A stretch of 64,000 nucleotides of DNA from NCBI RefSeq assembly GCF_000003855.2, contig NW_003101662.1, positions 436,441 to 500,440 on the forward strand, written 5' to 3'. Source of the DNA: Blastomyces gilchristii SLH14081. Its lineage: Eukaryota; Ascomycota; Eurotiomycetes; Onygenales; Ajellomycetaceae. Both the position numbers and the translations under genes were made by a program. The notes beneath the pieces were generated by a model, which did no database searches, had not been told where the DNA came from, and saw nothing but the letters and a program-made list of their open reading frames with translations. Positions 1 through 12,500 of this stretch are shown piece after piece (the first letter of the stretch is position 1; each line of letters starts with the position of its first letter).

Positions 1-3000
1 ATATTAATTATCTTATAAGTAATTACAAAACTTATAAAGATAATTCTTTACAGTCTAAATTATCTATTCTGATACATTATCAGTCTCAGAGTAATAGACA
101 GTTGATAAATAATATATAATCTTGAGAACTTGACAGATTCTTATTCAGAGAGTGCTTATGAATTAATAGCTCTGATTCAATACTATAGATCTCAGTAATT
201 CATGCATCTAATAGAATAGACTCTGTAGAAAAGCTTCAGTGACTTATTCAGTATTTATTTTATTACAAGATTTCAATATTATATCTTTACTTAATTGATT
301 CATAATGATCAGAATGTTTCTATATTTCTTACTCTCAGAAAGATTAACAGTAAAGTCAATTATCACATTTTATCAGATTCTATCAGAGACATTGAGTGAT
401 TTTAACAGACTTGTTCTACAGTTCTTTCACAAGATGATGAAGAAATAATAATTATAGTTTCAGATAAAGTGTCTGATACTGTTTAATATCTTAGATTAGT
501 AGAATTCTCAAGAGATCATCTGATACAGTTATTTATAACTCAGATATTCAGTTATATATAAGTGATACATCTCTTGTATTATTTGAGTATATAAGAATTT
601 AGAGTAAGAGACTCAGTGTTATTCACAGAATTGCAGAATATTATTATTATCAACTGAATATTCTGAGATATTAGTCTTTATATGTAATTCTGAAGAGAAT
701 TGAGATGCTTCTTATTGTACTGTTTCAGTGAGAGTCTAAAGAAGTTCATCAGTCTGAGCTGCTATATATCACAGTTTATTCAATGTAAAAGAAGTGAGAA
801 TATCAGTGTTAGTATTAGTTTAAAGAGAGAGTGTTCTAATCAGAGAAGTGTATATAGTGTCATGAGTTATTCTATCTTGATTAACTAATATCTTCAGATC
901 TAAGAGCTGATGCTCTCAGTTCATTCAATGAGTGTCTATTATATTAAAAGGCATATCTTGCTCTTGTTATAAGAGAGCATCTGTCATTGAGTTCTGACTG
1001 TCAGATCAGTAGTGTATTATAAAATAAAAGTGACTTAAAAACTCAGATTATTATATCTATTATTCAGTGAGTTGACAGATTATTATAAAGTACTTAAGAT
1101 TCTTATAATCTGTGATTATCTCAAATTCAGAGACACTTTGAAGTTCAGAGTCTCATTCTTTTAGACAGTGTACAATTATGAGAAATTTCTTATCATAGAT
1201 TTCATAATTGTATTCAGCAGAACTCAGTTTCTTAGATATAAAGACATATGATTGTAGAATATATTTATCATTATATTATAATATAGCTTCTTCTGTTATA
1301 TAGCTAGAGAAATCAGCTTCAATAACTGTTTTATAATTGAGATTAAATATTATTAGCAGAGAAGTATTGATGAATATCTTCTTCATCTGTGTGAATACAG
1401 CTTCAGTGTCTGCTAATCACTGAAATACTGAGTTCTTTTTAATAAGTTCTGTAAGTGATCTCATGATATCTGAGAAGTTTTGTATAAATTACTGATAGAA
1501 GTTAGTGAATTCAATGAAGCTTCATATATTTTTCACAGTATACAGAGCCTCTTATTCAAGAATAATAGAGACTTTCTCAGAATTTATTCAAATTCTCTTA
1601 TCAGCTTCTATGATAAATCTTAGATATTTGATACTCTTGACTTTAAAATCACACTTATCAATATCTATCAGTAGTTCTACTTCTTATAGTTGTTATAATA
1701 TCTTCTGTACATGTTCTTGATATTCTTTCCTGAACTTATCAGTGAAGATGAGAATGTCATTGAGATATACAGATACAAATTCATTAAGAAAATCTCAGAG
1801 TGCTTAGTTAATATACTTCTGAAATATACTAAGAACATTAGTCAGTCTGAAGAGTGTGACTACTCATTCAAAGAGATTATATTATATTCAGAATACTGTA
1901 AGTCATTCATCTTTTTCAGTGATATGAATCTTATGAAATGCAGTGATGACATTTAATTTTATAAATTATTGAGCTTGTTTAATATGAGCTAGAGTTTCAT
2001 TGATCAGAGATAAAGAATAGTAGTTCTTCTTAATTAATCTGTTCAATTCTCAATAGTCTACACAGAATTGACATTCTTCATCTAGTTTCTTTGCAAAGAG
2101 AATAGAAGCTGCGGCAGAAAAATTGCTAATATATATGAATTTCTTATTTAATAGATTATTAAGTATCTTTTGAAGAAGAAGAAGTTCATCTTGAAACATG
2201 TTATAAAGAGAGTCTTATAATGATTCAGAGTTTTTACTGTTCTTCTTTTTTAACTTAATACTGTGATTCACTTCTGAACCTTGTAAGAGAGATAGATTTG
2301 TAACATTATTATCTTATCAGAAGATATCTAGATATTCATGATATTATTAAGAGAGTTTTGTATAAGAATCTGTTATTATAACACAGAATAACTTTTCTAG
2401 AGCCTTTTTAATATCAGTTAGACTGATAGAATAGATTAATATATAATTCTACTATCAGTAATTCTTTCAGTGACTTCTTTTTCTGAGCATTTCATAGGTG
2501 TTGACAGAGATCTGTGTCAGATTCATAGTCTTGTGAATATCATCTTCATGAATTCTATCATTGTTAGAGAATATTAAACTTCTGTTTTAAGTGTTTAATA
2601 AGATGTCTTATTCAGACAATCAGACAAGTTCTAACATAAGATTATAATTGAGATTATTAACTTTATATATATAGGCATCTTCACACTGATATTCTTTAAC
2701 ATCTATGTTTAGTTTTATTATATAACAGATACAAACATCTTTTGAATCATTGAATTCTACAAGAAGTTGAGATTTTAATAAGAGAATACACTGAAGGTTA
2801 TAATATTTTATGACTGAAGATTTAATCATTGTATAGTGACATAGATCACTGTCTATTATAGCTTTCATATTATACATGTTATCAATCACAGTAGATACAA
2901 GAATCACATTCATTGTCATTTTCTCTTTAAATTGTTGTCATTCAATCTCTTCAAGCTTCTGTTTGTAAATTTGAACAGAAGCTAATCTTTTCCCTGTTTC

Positions 3001-4649
3001 ATTGAGACATTCTTATAGTTATCTTTCAAATCTTTCTTCACTGCAATGTGATTAGTGCAGACAGGCACTGATTCATTCTTTGAATAAGAAGATACATAGG
3101 TTAATCAGCAGTTGAAAGCAATGTATTCTAGTCAGTTACAATTGATGTATACTTCATGTTGATGTCAGTCAGTGACTTCTTCAGAAGTGATCTCAGAGAC
3201 TCAGAAGTCTGTTCAGACAGTGAAAACTCTTGCTTATGTATAGATCTTTGAATCTACTCAGTTCATAGTATCTGTATTATTATTGTTGTTCTTCAGCACA
3301 GATGTATGAGTGACTAAGATGTAATATCTTCTGTCACTGTTCTGTATACTCTTGAGCTTGATGAGATAATCATTCAATGTCTGAAGTTATGTACAGAAGC
3401 CTTCATAAGTCTGGTCTTTATTTACACTTATAAGAGTCTGTAAGAGTTTAAAAGTTAATATCTTCTTAAGCATGCTGATCTTTATTCAATTCTCTCAAGA
3501 TTGATTATCTGCTTCTAAGATCTGATGTCAAAGTCAGAGATGAATGTTATAAGAGAAGTGTTTCTCTGTTAAATACTCTGTAATCAATCTAATACTTTCT
3601 ATTGCATAGCAGTGTCTGGAAACAGAATATCAGAATATTTGATGATATTGTCAGATGTTTGTAATACAGGTTCACATGCTTTCATCTATGAATGAAACTT
3701 CTGTATTGTGTGATTCTTCAATTGTTCATTGATATATCAATCTTGATTGATTAATAAATCAATGATATCTTCATCTACACTCAGTTTCATGAGCATTTTC
3801 ATTCTTCATAATGAGTAGAAAGTGAGATCAGAAGTATTGAAATATACAGAAGTATCTAAGTGTTTCTTCAGTACTTTTGTATTTAATTCTATAGATGTTG
3901 AAGTTATGTGAGTTCTCTGTTAAATTAATTATTGAATTTCCTTGTATTGAAGTTGTTAAGTTATATACATGTCTACTATCTGTTACTGTTATAATTTCAA
4001 TATTACTCAGAGTTACTGTGATATCATTTCTATACTCACATTCAAGAGTTCTCTTATATTATTATTAGATATGATTATATTATTTGTCAGATATGTGATA
4101 TCTGCAGAAGTGTAATTATATAAATATCTCATATATCTAAGTGTCAGAACTCTCAGGTCTTTCACTGATATTCTCTTTATAAGATCTTATTACAGGGTCA
4201 GAGTAACTGATGAGTAAGCTTCTATTTAAGAACTCAGTGTCTGCTTAACTGTGTTTCTCTTTCTTATATATTATTACACATTTGAATATATTCTTAATAA
4301 ATAATCATTTCTAATAAGAAGATAATGAATGTTTTTCAAGTCTAAGAGGCCTACACTGAATAAATCAGTATAATAAATAGATCTTATACAACAAAGTGAA
4401 AAATATTAAAAGAAGGAAAAGAAAGAGAAAGTGTGAGAATCAGTGATTAAAGTGAATATTTATATGTGTATATAATGATGTACACAGTGAAGCTTCAGGG
4501 CGGAAGAATTTATACATGTTTATAACAGCTGAGAATTGATGATTGAGAATGGCCGAGAATCAGAGCATACATGTTTGAGAATGAAGTGATAGAAATCTGT
4601 GAAGTGTAATGAAATAGTCTATATAATTGATCGGGCGCAGCCCGCCACA
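1..4649 (-). mobile_element. Gypsy LTR retrotransposon, family B, decayed, 3' part outside window
   Basis: Domains read from high to low coordinates on the minus strand. The retropepsin region is at about 2620-2919, an open stretch containing AIIDSDLCHY where active copies have a D-S/T-G triad, so the Gly is lost. Reverse transcriptase lies around 1650-2250: the block FRLTN...FQKYIN is followed by VYLNDILIFTD at about 1744-1790, with the first catalytic Asp of YLDD now Asn and internal stops. RNase H is at about 1150-1260 (SKKLSSAEYNYEIYDKKFL). Gag is inferred for 3000-4350 from position only. Integrase would lie left of base 1. The order protease-RT-RNase H is that of Ty3/Gypsy. The copy is dead: TGA, TAA and TAG stops in every frame. 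A second fragment of the same family is at 38,797-40,285. Confidence 0.85.
4424..4649 (-). repeat. 5' LTR of Gypsy B (inner edge approximate)
   Basis: Read on the minus strand the outer edge starts TGTGGCGGGCTGCGCCCG (from 4649 downward), a TG start with a GC-rich palindromic tip that stands out from the AT-rich surroundings. The same region, more mutated, ends the second fragment at 40,285. The inner edge near 4424 is a guess from a TGTGAGAA on the plus strand that would give a terminal CA on the minus strand. The LTR abuts a truncated Gypsy A LTR, so this element probably inserted into it. Confidence 0.55.
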
Positions 4650-4906
4650 AATATAGAGATTAAATATATAATAGTATTTAAACCGAGTTATAAATAGTAG
4701 TTATAAACTTCAGTTTATATAGTTATATATAGTTAAGAGCTGATAACTCTATTAATTATATAAGAGATAGAAATAGAGATAAAAAATCTGTAAGAAGTGA
4801 AATTACTTACATACTTTTCTCTTTTTAAACCTTTATTTATAAAGTTATTCACTGAGTGATTTCATATAATGAGACTCAGCACTGTAGTACTTGTACTGCT
4901 GCTTAC
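4650..4906 (+). repeat. Truncated Gypsy A LTR plus start of internal region
   Basis: Bases 4650-4811 align with the last ~160 bp of the Gypsy A LTR at 26,941-27,198 (shared AGAGATAGAAATAGAGATAA and a terminal CTTACA). Bases 4812-4906 align with the internal sequence that follows that LTR (shared CACTGAGTGA and CTCAGCACTG). The left part is missing where Gypsy B begins, and the right part is cut where an inverted Gypsy A LTR begins at 4907. Confidence 0.75.
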
Positions 4907-5162
4907 TGTAAGAAATCCCGCTTCTCATGGATTCTTTACCTCTATTTCTATCTCTCGCGTAACCAAGAGGGTTAGCGGCTCTTGACTACACACAACTATA
5001 TAGACTGGAGTTCATGAATACTATTTATAACTCAGCTTGAATGCTATTATATATTAATCTCTACATTTTGTCTTTCTACTGTGAATACTTCTAGTAGTTA
5101 ATAGTATATATCATGTCAAGCTGCAACATCTGAATAATCATCTGTGAGCACTTATTCTTACA
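4907..5162 (+). repeat. 5' LTR of a second Gypsy A copy, coding direction plus
   Basis: A 256 bp segment that is the reverse complement of the LTR at 33,932-34,189, beginning TGTAAGAA and ending TTCTTACA. The left (outer) half keeps CG and CC rich sequence such as TCTCTCGCGTAACCAAGAGG, whereas the right (inner) half has lost it. The sequence after it matches the reverse complement of the internal region next to 33,932, so the element reads rightward from here. Confidence 0.85.
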
Positions 5163-6125
5163 TTTCAAGCTCAGTCAGTCAGCAACTGTCTATTATAACT
5201 GAAAGAACTAGAAACTTATATACTTCAATTCCTGTAAACTCTACTACAGACACTCAGAAGCAGTCACTTAAATTATAAATAATCTTTATAAAAGAAGTCT
5301 CAGAGAACTTATCAATTATTTATAAAATATCATTCTCTATATCTGTGACAGAGAAATTCTCTAAATCTATGAATAAATTAATTTCAGTGAAGAATATTCT
5401 TGAGTATTTTCTATAAAATCAAGCTATTTTTCTATAAGAAATACTTACTGTCTGTAAACATTCTTGAACTGAGTCTCTAGACATAATCTTCAGAGACATC
5501 TATGAACTGAAAAGAAACTTTCTTAAGTTATAATTACTTAAGATCACTTATCAAATCATAATCTATAAAAGCTTTTATAAGTTTGTATTTGAAATTGACT
5601 CACAAGCTTAACTATATAATATGAAAGATGAAGAAGCTGTTATTTATATAATAACAGATCTCTACTACACTGAAGTTAAGAACTGACTGAATTATCTAGA
5701 GAATAATTATAAGAGATCTCACTAATCTATTCTTAAAATCTATCTAGAGAATAAGTTAAGAGACTCTGTAAGCTGAACAGAGAACATCTGAATTATAATT
5801 ATTAATATTAAAAAAGTGNNNNNNNNNNNNNNNNNNNNNNNNNNNNNNNNNNNNNNNNNNNNNNNNNNNNNNNNNNNNNNNNNNNNNNNNNNNNNNNNNN
5901 NNNNNNNNNNNNNNNNNNNNNNNNNNNNNNNNNNNNNNNNNNNNNNNNNNNNNNNNNNNNNNNNNNNNNNNNNNNNNNNNNTCATAATAAAATACAGAGA
6001 GATTTATATCTAACTACTGAGCAGAGAGAAAGAGCTTTATAAGCTTCTGTGAACAGAGTGTATAACAGAGAGATTAAGAAAAAGAGACTCTGCTTCATCT
6101 ATTTTAAATCAGAATATCTCAGCAG
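5163..6125 (+). mobile_element. Gypsy A second copy, gag end only, interrupted by gap
   Basis: Bases 5163-5818 and 5982-6125 are the reverse complement of about 33,275-33,931 and about 32,840-32,982 in the complete Gypsy A copy, i.e. the first ~1.1 kb of internal sequence where gag should be. No frame is open for any length. The copy stops near 6125, where unrelated sequence starts; protease, RT and integrase are absent here. Confidence 0.75.
5819..5981. other. Assembly gap (163 N)
   Basis: A run of N inside the Gypsy A fragment. Flanking bases align to about 33,275 and 32,982 of the complete copy, so roughly 290 bp would be expected rather than 163. The size is probably an estimate from read pairs. 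Confidence 0.99.
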
Positions 6126-6175
6126 ATAACAAGTTAACAGAACAAGTCAACAGCACATCAACAACTATATACAAT

Positions 6176-6440
6176 CCGCTTCACCACGAACTCGCTCGAT
6201 TTTTCGAATAAGAACCCGCCGATAGATCCATCAAAAAGCCCTTGATTATACAAGCATTTTGACCCCATCGCCGACCGCATACCCTGTGTGGTGGTGGAGT
6301 TATCCAGCCAAACATGAACCAGACATTGTTCGAAACTCCTGTGTGGGATTATCCCTCATTCTCCCCTATCACACCACAACCCCGGGCCAAATTGCCATAC
6401 AAATTGTAAGGTGAAGAGACCTAGCCATATGCACCAATCT
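6176..6440. other. Island of unmutated, normal-GC sequence
   Basis: About 265 bp with ordinary fungal composition, including CG, CC and GG (CACCACGAACTCGCTCG, CCCCGGGCC), inside the AT-rich block. No open frame or known domain is visible. It lies between the end of the Gypsy A fragment and the leader of LINE copy 1. I read it as single-copy flanking DNA spared by the mutation process. Confidence 0.6.
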
Positions 6441-6530
6441 TCTTAATTTTGGAAGATTCTCAATCTGTAATTGTGAAGATATCTGAGAAGTGATCTCTGT
6501 GAAAACCCTGTTCATCTTTGATGTTTCAAA

Positions 6531-6835
6531 ACATCAACACCAAGTTTCATCCTCATATCATTCTTCTCAATCTGGCTCATTCTCAGTAGAAAAATACAAA
6601 AAGATATCTCAGTAATAATATCAAGTATATAATTAACAGACACTTCTGAAGTGCAATCTTCACAGTCTGTCTTCAGTGTATCTAGACATTAATATCAAGT
6701 CTCATTCTTGTACTATCTCTCTCAATCTGGCTCATCTCTGACAGAATAATACAAAAAGATACCTTAGCAACAGTATTTAATACATAATCAGCAGACAACA
6801 AGTCAACAGAACAAGTTAACAGCATATTAATAACT
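6531..6835. repeat. Imperfect ~155 bp tandem duplication
   Basis: The block with TCTCAATCTGGCTCAT followed by AATACAAAAAGATA occurs at about 6565-6610 and again at about 6721-6765, 155 bp apart. Each unit is followed by a related AACAGAC/AGCAGAC stretch. A shorter related stretch (AACAAGTTAACAGAACAAGT) is also at about 6130-6160 and 6788-6815. Because this lies upstream of LINE ORF1, the repeats may be LINE 5' leader monomers; that is an inference. Confidence 0.6.
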
Positions 6836-7727
6836 ATAAATTCAGTATACTTCAAGATCTGACTGAGCCTTTAATCCCTGCACAGTGAGATATATTAAAT
6901 CTAGTTTTAATATCTCAATATTCAATAGATTCTGCAAGGGATTGAGAACAGCAATACTAGATTTCTATTGAATTTGAGAATTAACTCTATATTGATATAA
7001 TCATTGATAAAGTCTTCTATTTTGAGATATAAATAATCAGTTTCTCTACATTCTGCTGACAATATTTATATTATTATATAGAAACAGACTTATATTCTCT
7101 ATAATATCAAGACTCTGAAGAGAGAAAGTCTTGATAGAAGATATATAGTAGTGCATATCTTAGCAGTTTCTATCTCATTTTTCTGCAGCAGTTAATGCAA
7201 AAAAAAGATCTTAGAAATAGTTTTTTACTTCTCTTGAAAAAGTAAGATATTTTTCTCTGAGTTTTATATAATATTCTTACAAAGAATTAAAAACAGAGCT
7301 GTTTTCTGTCATAATTTTATATTCTTTTAAGTAAGAATTACTTTTTCAGTGACTGAAGAGCTTTCATTAATACTTAATTCTTTTTTATACTCTTTATTAA
7401 CTGATTTGAGTTACACACTTATTGTGTGAGAAGAATTGAATGATTTAGAATAAAATTGAATAGTTTTAATCAATTTCTCTACAAAAAATTGATTTATTTT
7501 TTATCAGTTTTTCTCTTAAAAACTGTCATATTATCTGATTTACTATCAATTGATATCATACTTTTTCTCACTGTATTCTAAGAAAGAGATTATAAAGATT
7601 TTATTGATTTATCTTAAAAATTAATTTTAGTTTATTAGATTCTCTTCAAAAATCTAACCTAGTTACTGAACTAGTGTGAAAAAAATCAGATGTTTTATAC
7701 ACAAAAGTCTTTTATTCTTCTTTTGAA

Positions 7728-7845
7728 ATAGTCTAATCAACTTTTCAATTGAAAACAGACTTAGAAATCTCTTAATTGAAACAGTCTGATCAACTTTTCA
7801 AAAGAGTTCAATACATATCTTAATTGAAATAGTCTGATCAACTTT
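7728..7845 (+). repeat. Three short tandem repeats before LINE ORF1
   Basis: AGTCTAATCAACTTTTCA or AGTCTGATCAACTTTTCA occurs at about 7730, 7783 and 7831 (spacing 53 and 48 bp), each preceded by TTGAAAT/TTGAAAC. They sit directly in front of the probable LINE ORF1 start at 7861 and could be leader or promoter repeats. Confidence 0.65.
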
Positions 7846-7860
7846 TCATTGAGTGAGAAT

Positions 7861-9340
7861 AATGAGTTCAAAAATACACTCAGTTAATGTGGAAAAAGAT
7901 ACTTTCTCAAATGCTATTTCTGAGATTGAAATTCTGAAGAGAAGAAAGAAAGAAGAAATAGAGAAATAATAAGTTTTTGAAATACAGGAACTTGAAAAAG
8001 TAAGCAAGATTCTTGAAAAGCAGTGTCTGAGTGAGATAAATGAAGAAGTTCTGTTAATTCTTCATACTCAGACTAGACAACTACAGAAGATGATCAAGTT
8101 CAAACTCGAAATTTCAAACACAGTTTAAAAAACATTGAAAATTCCTAGTATAATCACTGACTTCTTATCTTGTTTTTCTTTCTCTTTTTTTACTTCTTCT
8201 TCTTCTTTGAATCAGAAGAAAACATATGCTCAAGCAGCTGAATCTACTATCTCTAAACCTGCTATCTCAAAATCTGCTCAAAATTCTGAGAAAACTGAGA
8301 AGAATATTACTTATATATCTATTCATAGAAAAGTAAAGAAAAAAATGCAAAAGAAGAAAAACTTTCAAATCTTCAGAAATAGAAAACTTATTCTCAAAGT
8401 CTCAAATCAGAACATCTTACAAAGAAACAAGTTAAACTCAAATCTCATTTTCAGAATCAGAAATGAAATTAATCAGCAGTTCTTTTCTCAGTTAATAACT
8501 GATATTAAAGTTCAAAAATCAGTTATAGCTTTAATTGAGTCATTCTTCTTTGAAAACTCTATTATTCTGACTACAATGTCTGAATTTAGTGCAGAATTCC
8601 TTATTCAGAATAAGAATCTCTGAAAATCAGTAGTAGAATCTTTATTAAATACAATAATTCTATCTGAGAGAGATGAAAAGTGAGATAAATTTATTCTTTA
8701 TAATATTTCAGTTGAAATTTTTGACTGTGAAGAAGTAATGCTACTTCTTAAAAATGAATTAGAAGAATACAACTATATTTAACTGAGAAAAGAGTCTATA
8801 TAATTAAATTCAATTGAGCTCAGATAAAGCAGAAGAAATGTCTCTATTTTAATATATATAAAGATACTTAAATAGTCAAAGATCTCTGAAGTAAGAGTAG
8901 CAGATTTGAAAATGAGAGTTCATGAATACAAAGACTCAAGAATGAATCTCAAAGCTCAAACACAGTGTTTAAACTGTCAAAGATATAAACACTTTACAAT
9001 CTTCTATTTTAGAGATTCAAAATATACATTCTGTGTCAGAGATCATAAAACTAGTGAGCATAAATATGAAACATGCTCAAAAAGAGATGAAATATGTTAA
9101 TATACTCTGCTTAAATGCTCTAATTGCAAAGAAAAACATACATCTAGCTCAAAAGAATGTATATTTACTTCAAGAACTCAAAAGAACTGAAGAAAAGATA
9201 AAGCTCAAAGTAAATATAGAACTGAGAAGAATAGTGAAGTGAGTAAACTTATAACTGTAAACTTAAAAAGAAGAAACTCTCAACTATCTAAATCTTCACA
9301 CTTCAATTCTCTAGCTAAATGTAAATAGAATTTGAATTCT
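7861..9340 (+). pseudogene. LINE copy 1, ORF1 (gag-like, CCHC zinc knuckles), decayed
   Basis: Plus-strand frame pieces between the tandem repeats and the endonuclease region. An open 162-residue piece at 8135-8623 is Ser/Lys-rich. A zinc-knuckle region follows at about 8950-9110, with QCLNCQRYKHFTIFYF and CVRDHKTSEHKYETC, resembling the Cys-rich C terminus of ORF1 proteins of Tad1/I-type LINEs (nucleic-acid chaperone and RNA binding). ATG 7861 opens the frame, but TGA and TAA codons interrupt it. The gap of roughly 250 bp to ORF2 is usual for this arrangement. Confidence 0.7.
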
Positions 9341-9589
9341 CAAACTTCTGTTAAAATTAGAGAATTGAGAAATAACTCTGATAATAAACTAGATATAATA
9401 TAAGCAGTTGAGATTTCTTCTTTTCAGAATAGTTATAATCTACTATCTGATAATAATGATTAGATTTTACTCTACTCTCTTTTAGTATAAATATACAATG
9501 AAAATAATAAAAAAAGTTTAAAAACTCTTCAAAAATCACATTTATTTAAAATAATATAAATAGAAACTTAAATTGTATTTATTCTTATC

Positions 9590-12500
9590 TTCAAATTACA
9601 TTTGAATAAAAAGTTGATTTTATACTACTTCAGAAGCTGAATTTTGATACTGAGTAAAAATATGTTATTTCTCATTCACGCTACTACTACTTTCTATCTC
9701 AAAAGTCTGAGATAAAGTCAAGAGTAGTGATCTATGAAAGAAAGAGATCAAGATATCAATTTAATCTAAGATTTAATATTATATCTGACTCTAATATTCT
9801 GATGAGTGATATTATAGATAAAGAGAATGAGTTTAATACTATACAGCTTATAAATATCTATAATGAAAAGTTATTAAAGAAAAATAATAACATCTGAACA
9901 ATTAATAGAGAATTTCTAAATATAACTTCATCAAGAAACTCTATAATTGTAGAAGATTTTAATACACATCATCTCTGATGAAATTCAGAATGTAAAAGAA
10001 TAGTAAGAGCTGATAATCTGATTAAATGAATCTTTGAGCATTCAATAGATTTAGTTAACAAGTCTGATTAACAAACATTCTTTAGAAAAGACATGAAATA
10101 GAAATCTATTATAGATCTAATCTTCATGTTATAAAATCTAATGAAAAAAAGACTTGTAAACTGATTTATTAATTTAAATGAGATATCAGAATCAGATCAT
10201 GAGATTATTCAATTTGATATTGAACTGAGTGAGAAATAAATGAGTGAAAATTCTCTTCTCTCTAATCAGTTTAACTTTGAAAAAGCTGACTGAAAGACAG
10301 TTAAAGAAAGTATAAAACTGTTAAAATCTGAAAGACAGAGTGAGCTATATTGAAATCCTGGTCAAGATATCTCAAATGAAATACTTGAGAATAGAGTGAA
10401 GCTTATTACATCTATTATTCTAGCAAGTGTTAAAGATAATACTTCAAAGAGAAAGTCTTCTGAGTATTCAAAATCTTGATAAAATGAGAATATTATATCT
10501 AAAAGGAAACAATTAACTACTGCTAGAAGAGATTGAAAGAATGATATAATTTCTAATAAAGAGTTCAAAGCTATCAGAAATGAATATTTTTCAGATATTA
10601 AAAGAGCTAAAATAGACTGCTGAAATAAATTTCTTGAAGAAGCATAAGAAAAGAAAGTTTTTAAAGCTTTTAACTATACTAAAACAAGAAGTGTAGCAAA
10701 ACTTTCAACCTTAAAATATGAGTTTCAGAATGAATTATATACAGCAAACTCTTTTAAGAAAAAATATCAAGCTTTTATAAGAACTCTCTTTCAAAACTCA
10801 TCAGATTCAGATTCAGAGAAAGAGAATATATCACTTCTCAACTATATTGATGAAAATGACTGGAAATGACCTGATCTTATTCAAGATGAATTAGAGTCAG
10901 CTATCTTCTCAAGTTCAGTTAAAACTGCTGCAGAGCCTGATTCAATTAATCACTTAATTATTCAAAATACATACTTCTACTTAAAGAATGAATATTTTGA
11001 GCTCTTTTTAATCTCTTGAAAAATGAATATCATTCTGAATGCTAGAGAGAAGCCACTGAAGTGATTCTCTTATAAATCTAATAGAAGAACTTCATTCTCA
11101 AGTTATATAGAGAATATCTCTATTGAACTGTCTAGAAAAGGTTTTAGAAAAGATAATAGCTACTTAACTATCTTTTATAAGCTCTATCAGTAATTCTCTT
11201 TTATTCAGTGAATAAATAAGAGATAGAAAACAGGGTTCTGCAATTGACACTGTTCTCTCAGGTATTTATGATATTTAAATAGCAAAGTATGAAGATCTGA
11301 TCTTAACTGCAGTTTTTATTGATATAAAAGAAGTATTTAATTATGTTTCAAAGTCAAAGTTAATTCAGACTTTGAAGATGTTAAAACTGTCACTTTCTCT
11401 AATAAAATGAGTTAACTGTTTTATATCTAAAAGAATTATACAACTTTTCTTGAATGAAATAAAACAAGACAAGACTGAGATAAAAATAGAAGTACTGTAA
11501 GAATCTTCAATCTCACTCATTTTATTTGCAATATACACTGCATATCTATTCAAGTATAGAAATATGAGAATAGTGTGATCTCTGAGTTATATGAATAATA
11601 TTGATCTAGTCTACAGCTTAAAAACTATCAAAGAGAATTTGAAAGTAATTGAAGAAGCTGTAAAGGAAATCTTTATTAGAGCAGATATCAATCAAATTCA
11701 ATTTAATATAGATAAAACTAAGTTAATTCATTTCTTTTCTAGATTCAATGAGAAAGAACTATCTCTAACTCTTTTAAATAGAGAGATTAAACTCAGTGTA
11801 AATATCAAATGATTAGAAGTATGATTAAACTTCAAGTTGAATTTTAAATATCACATTCAACAAAGAACTGTCAAGATAGAAAGACTATTGAATAATATAA
11901 TCAGACTATTAAATACAGAGAGAGATCTATTCTTTCAGACTATGAGATAGTTATATATAGCCTGTATTATCTCAGTAGCTGATTATAGAGTTCAAGTTTG
12001 ATGAAATAATCAAGAGAATTGCACTGAACTCTTTCAAAGTCTGTAAAACAGAGCTTTGAGAAGAATTCTGAAAGCATTCAAATCATCTTCTATTAAAGTA
12101 ATAAAAATTGAAGCTTCAATTTCTTCTTCTGCTATTAGATTTGAAAAGGCCTGTATGAACAATACTCTGAGAGTTATAAAGATGAGCTTAAATTATATAA
12201 TCAGAGAAAGAGTCTCTTCTTCATTTTCATCAATTAACTCTGAAAATCAACTGGATTAAAATAGATTTCTTGATTGAAATGAAAATAATTCTTCAAAGAA
12301 TATGCCTTCTCAACTGTACAGACTATGCTCTCTGATTAAAAATTAATTTTTTTCTTTAAATATTGAGAAAGTTAATCATGAGAAGATATCTCTCTGAAGA
12401 GAAAAGCTTGAATCTCTTATAGACTTGTAAATAAGTGAACTATTTAAGAAGAAAGAATATGAACAGCATTTGAAGAGAACTTTCACAATTAATATAGAAG

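Noticed and set aside
5740..6013. Open frames spanning the N run
   Set aside because: Made of unknown bases; no evidence.
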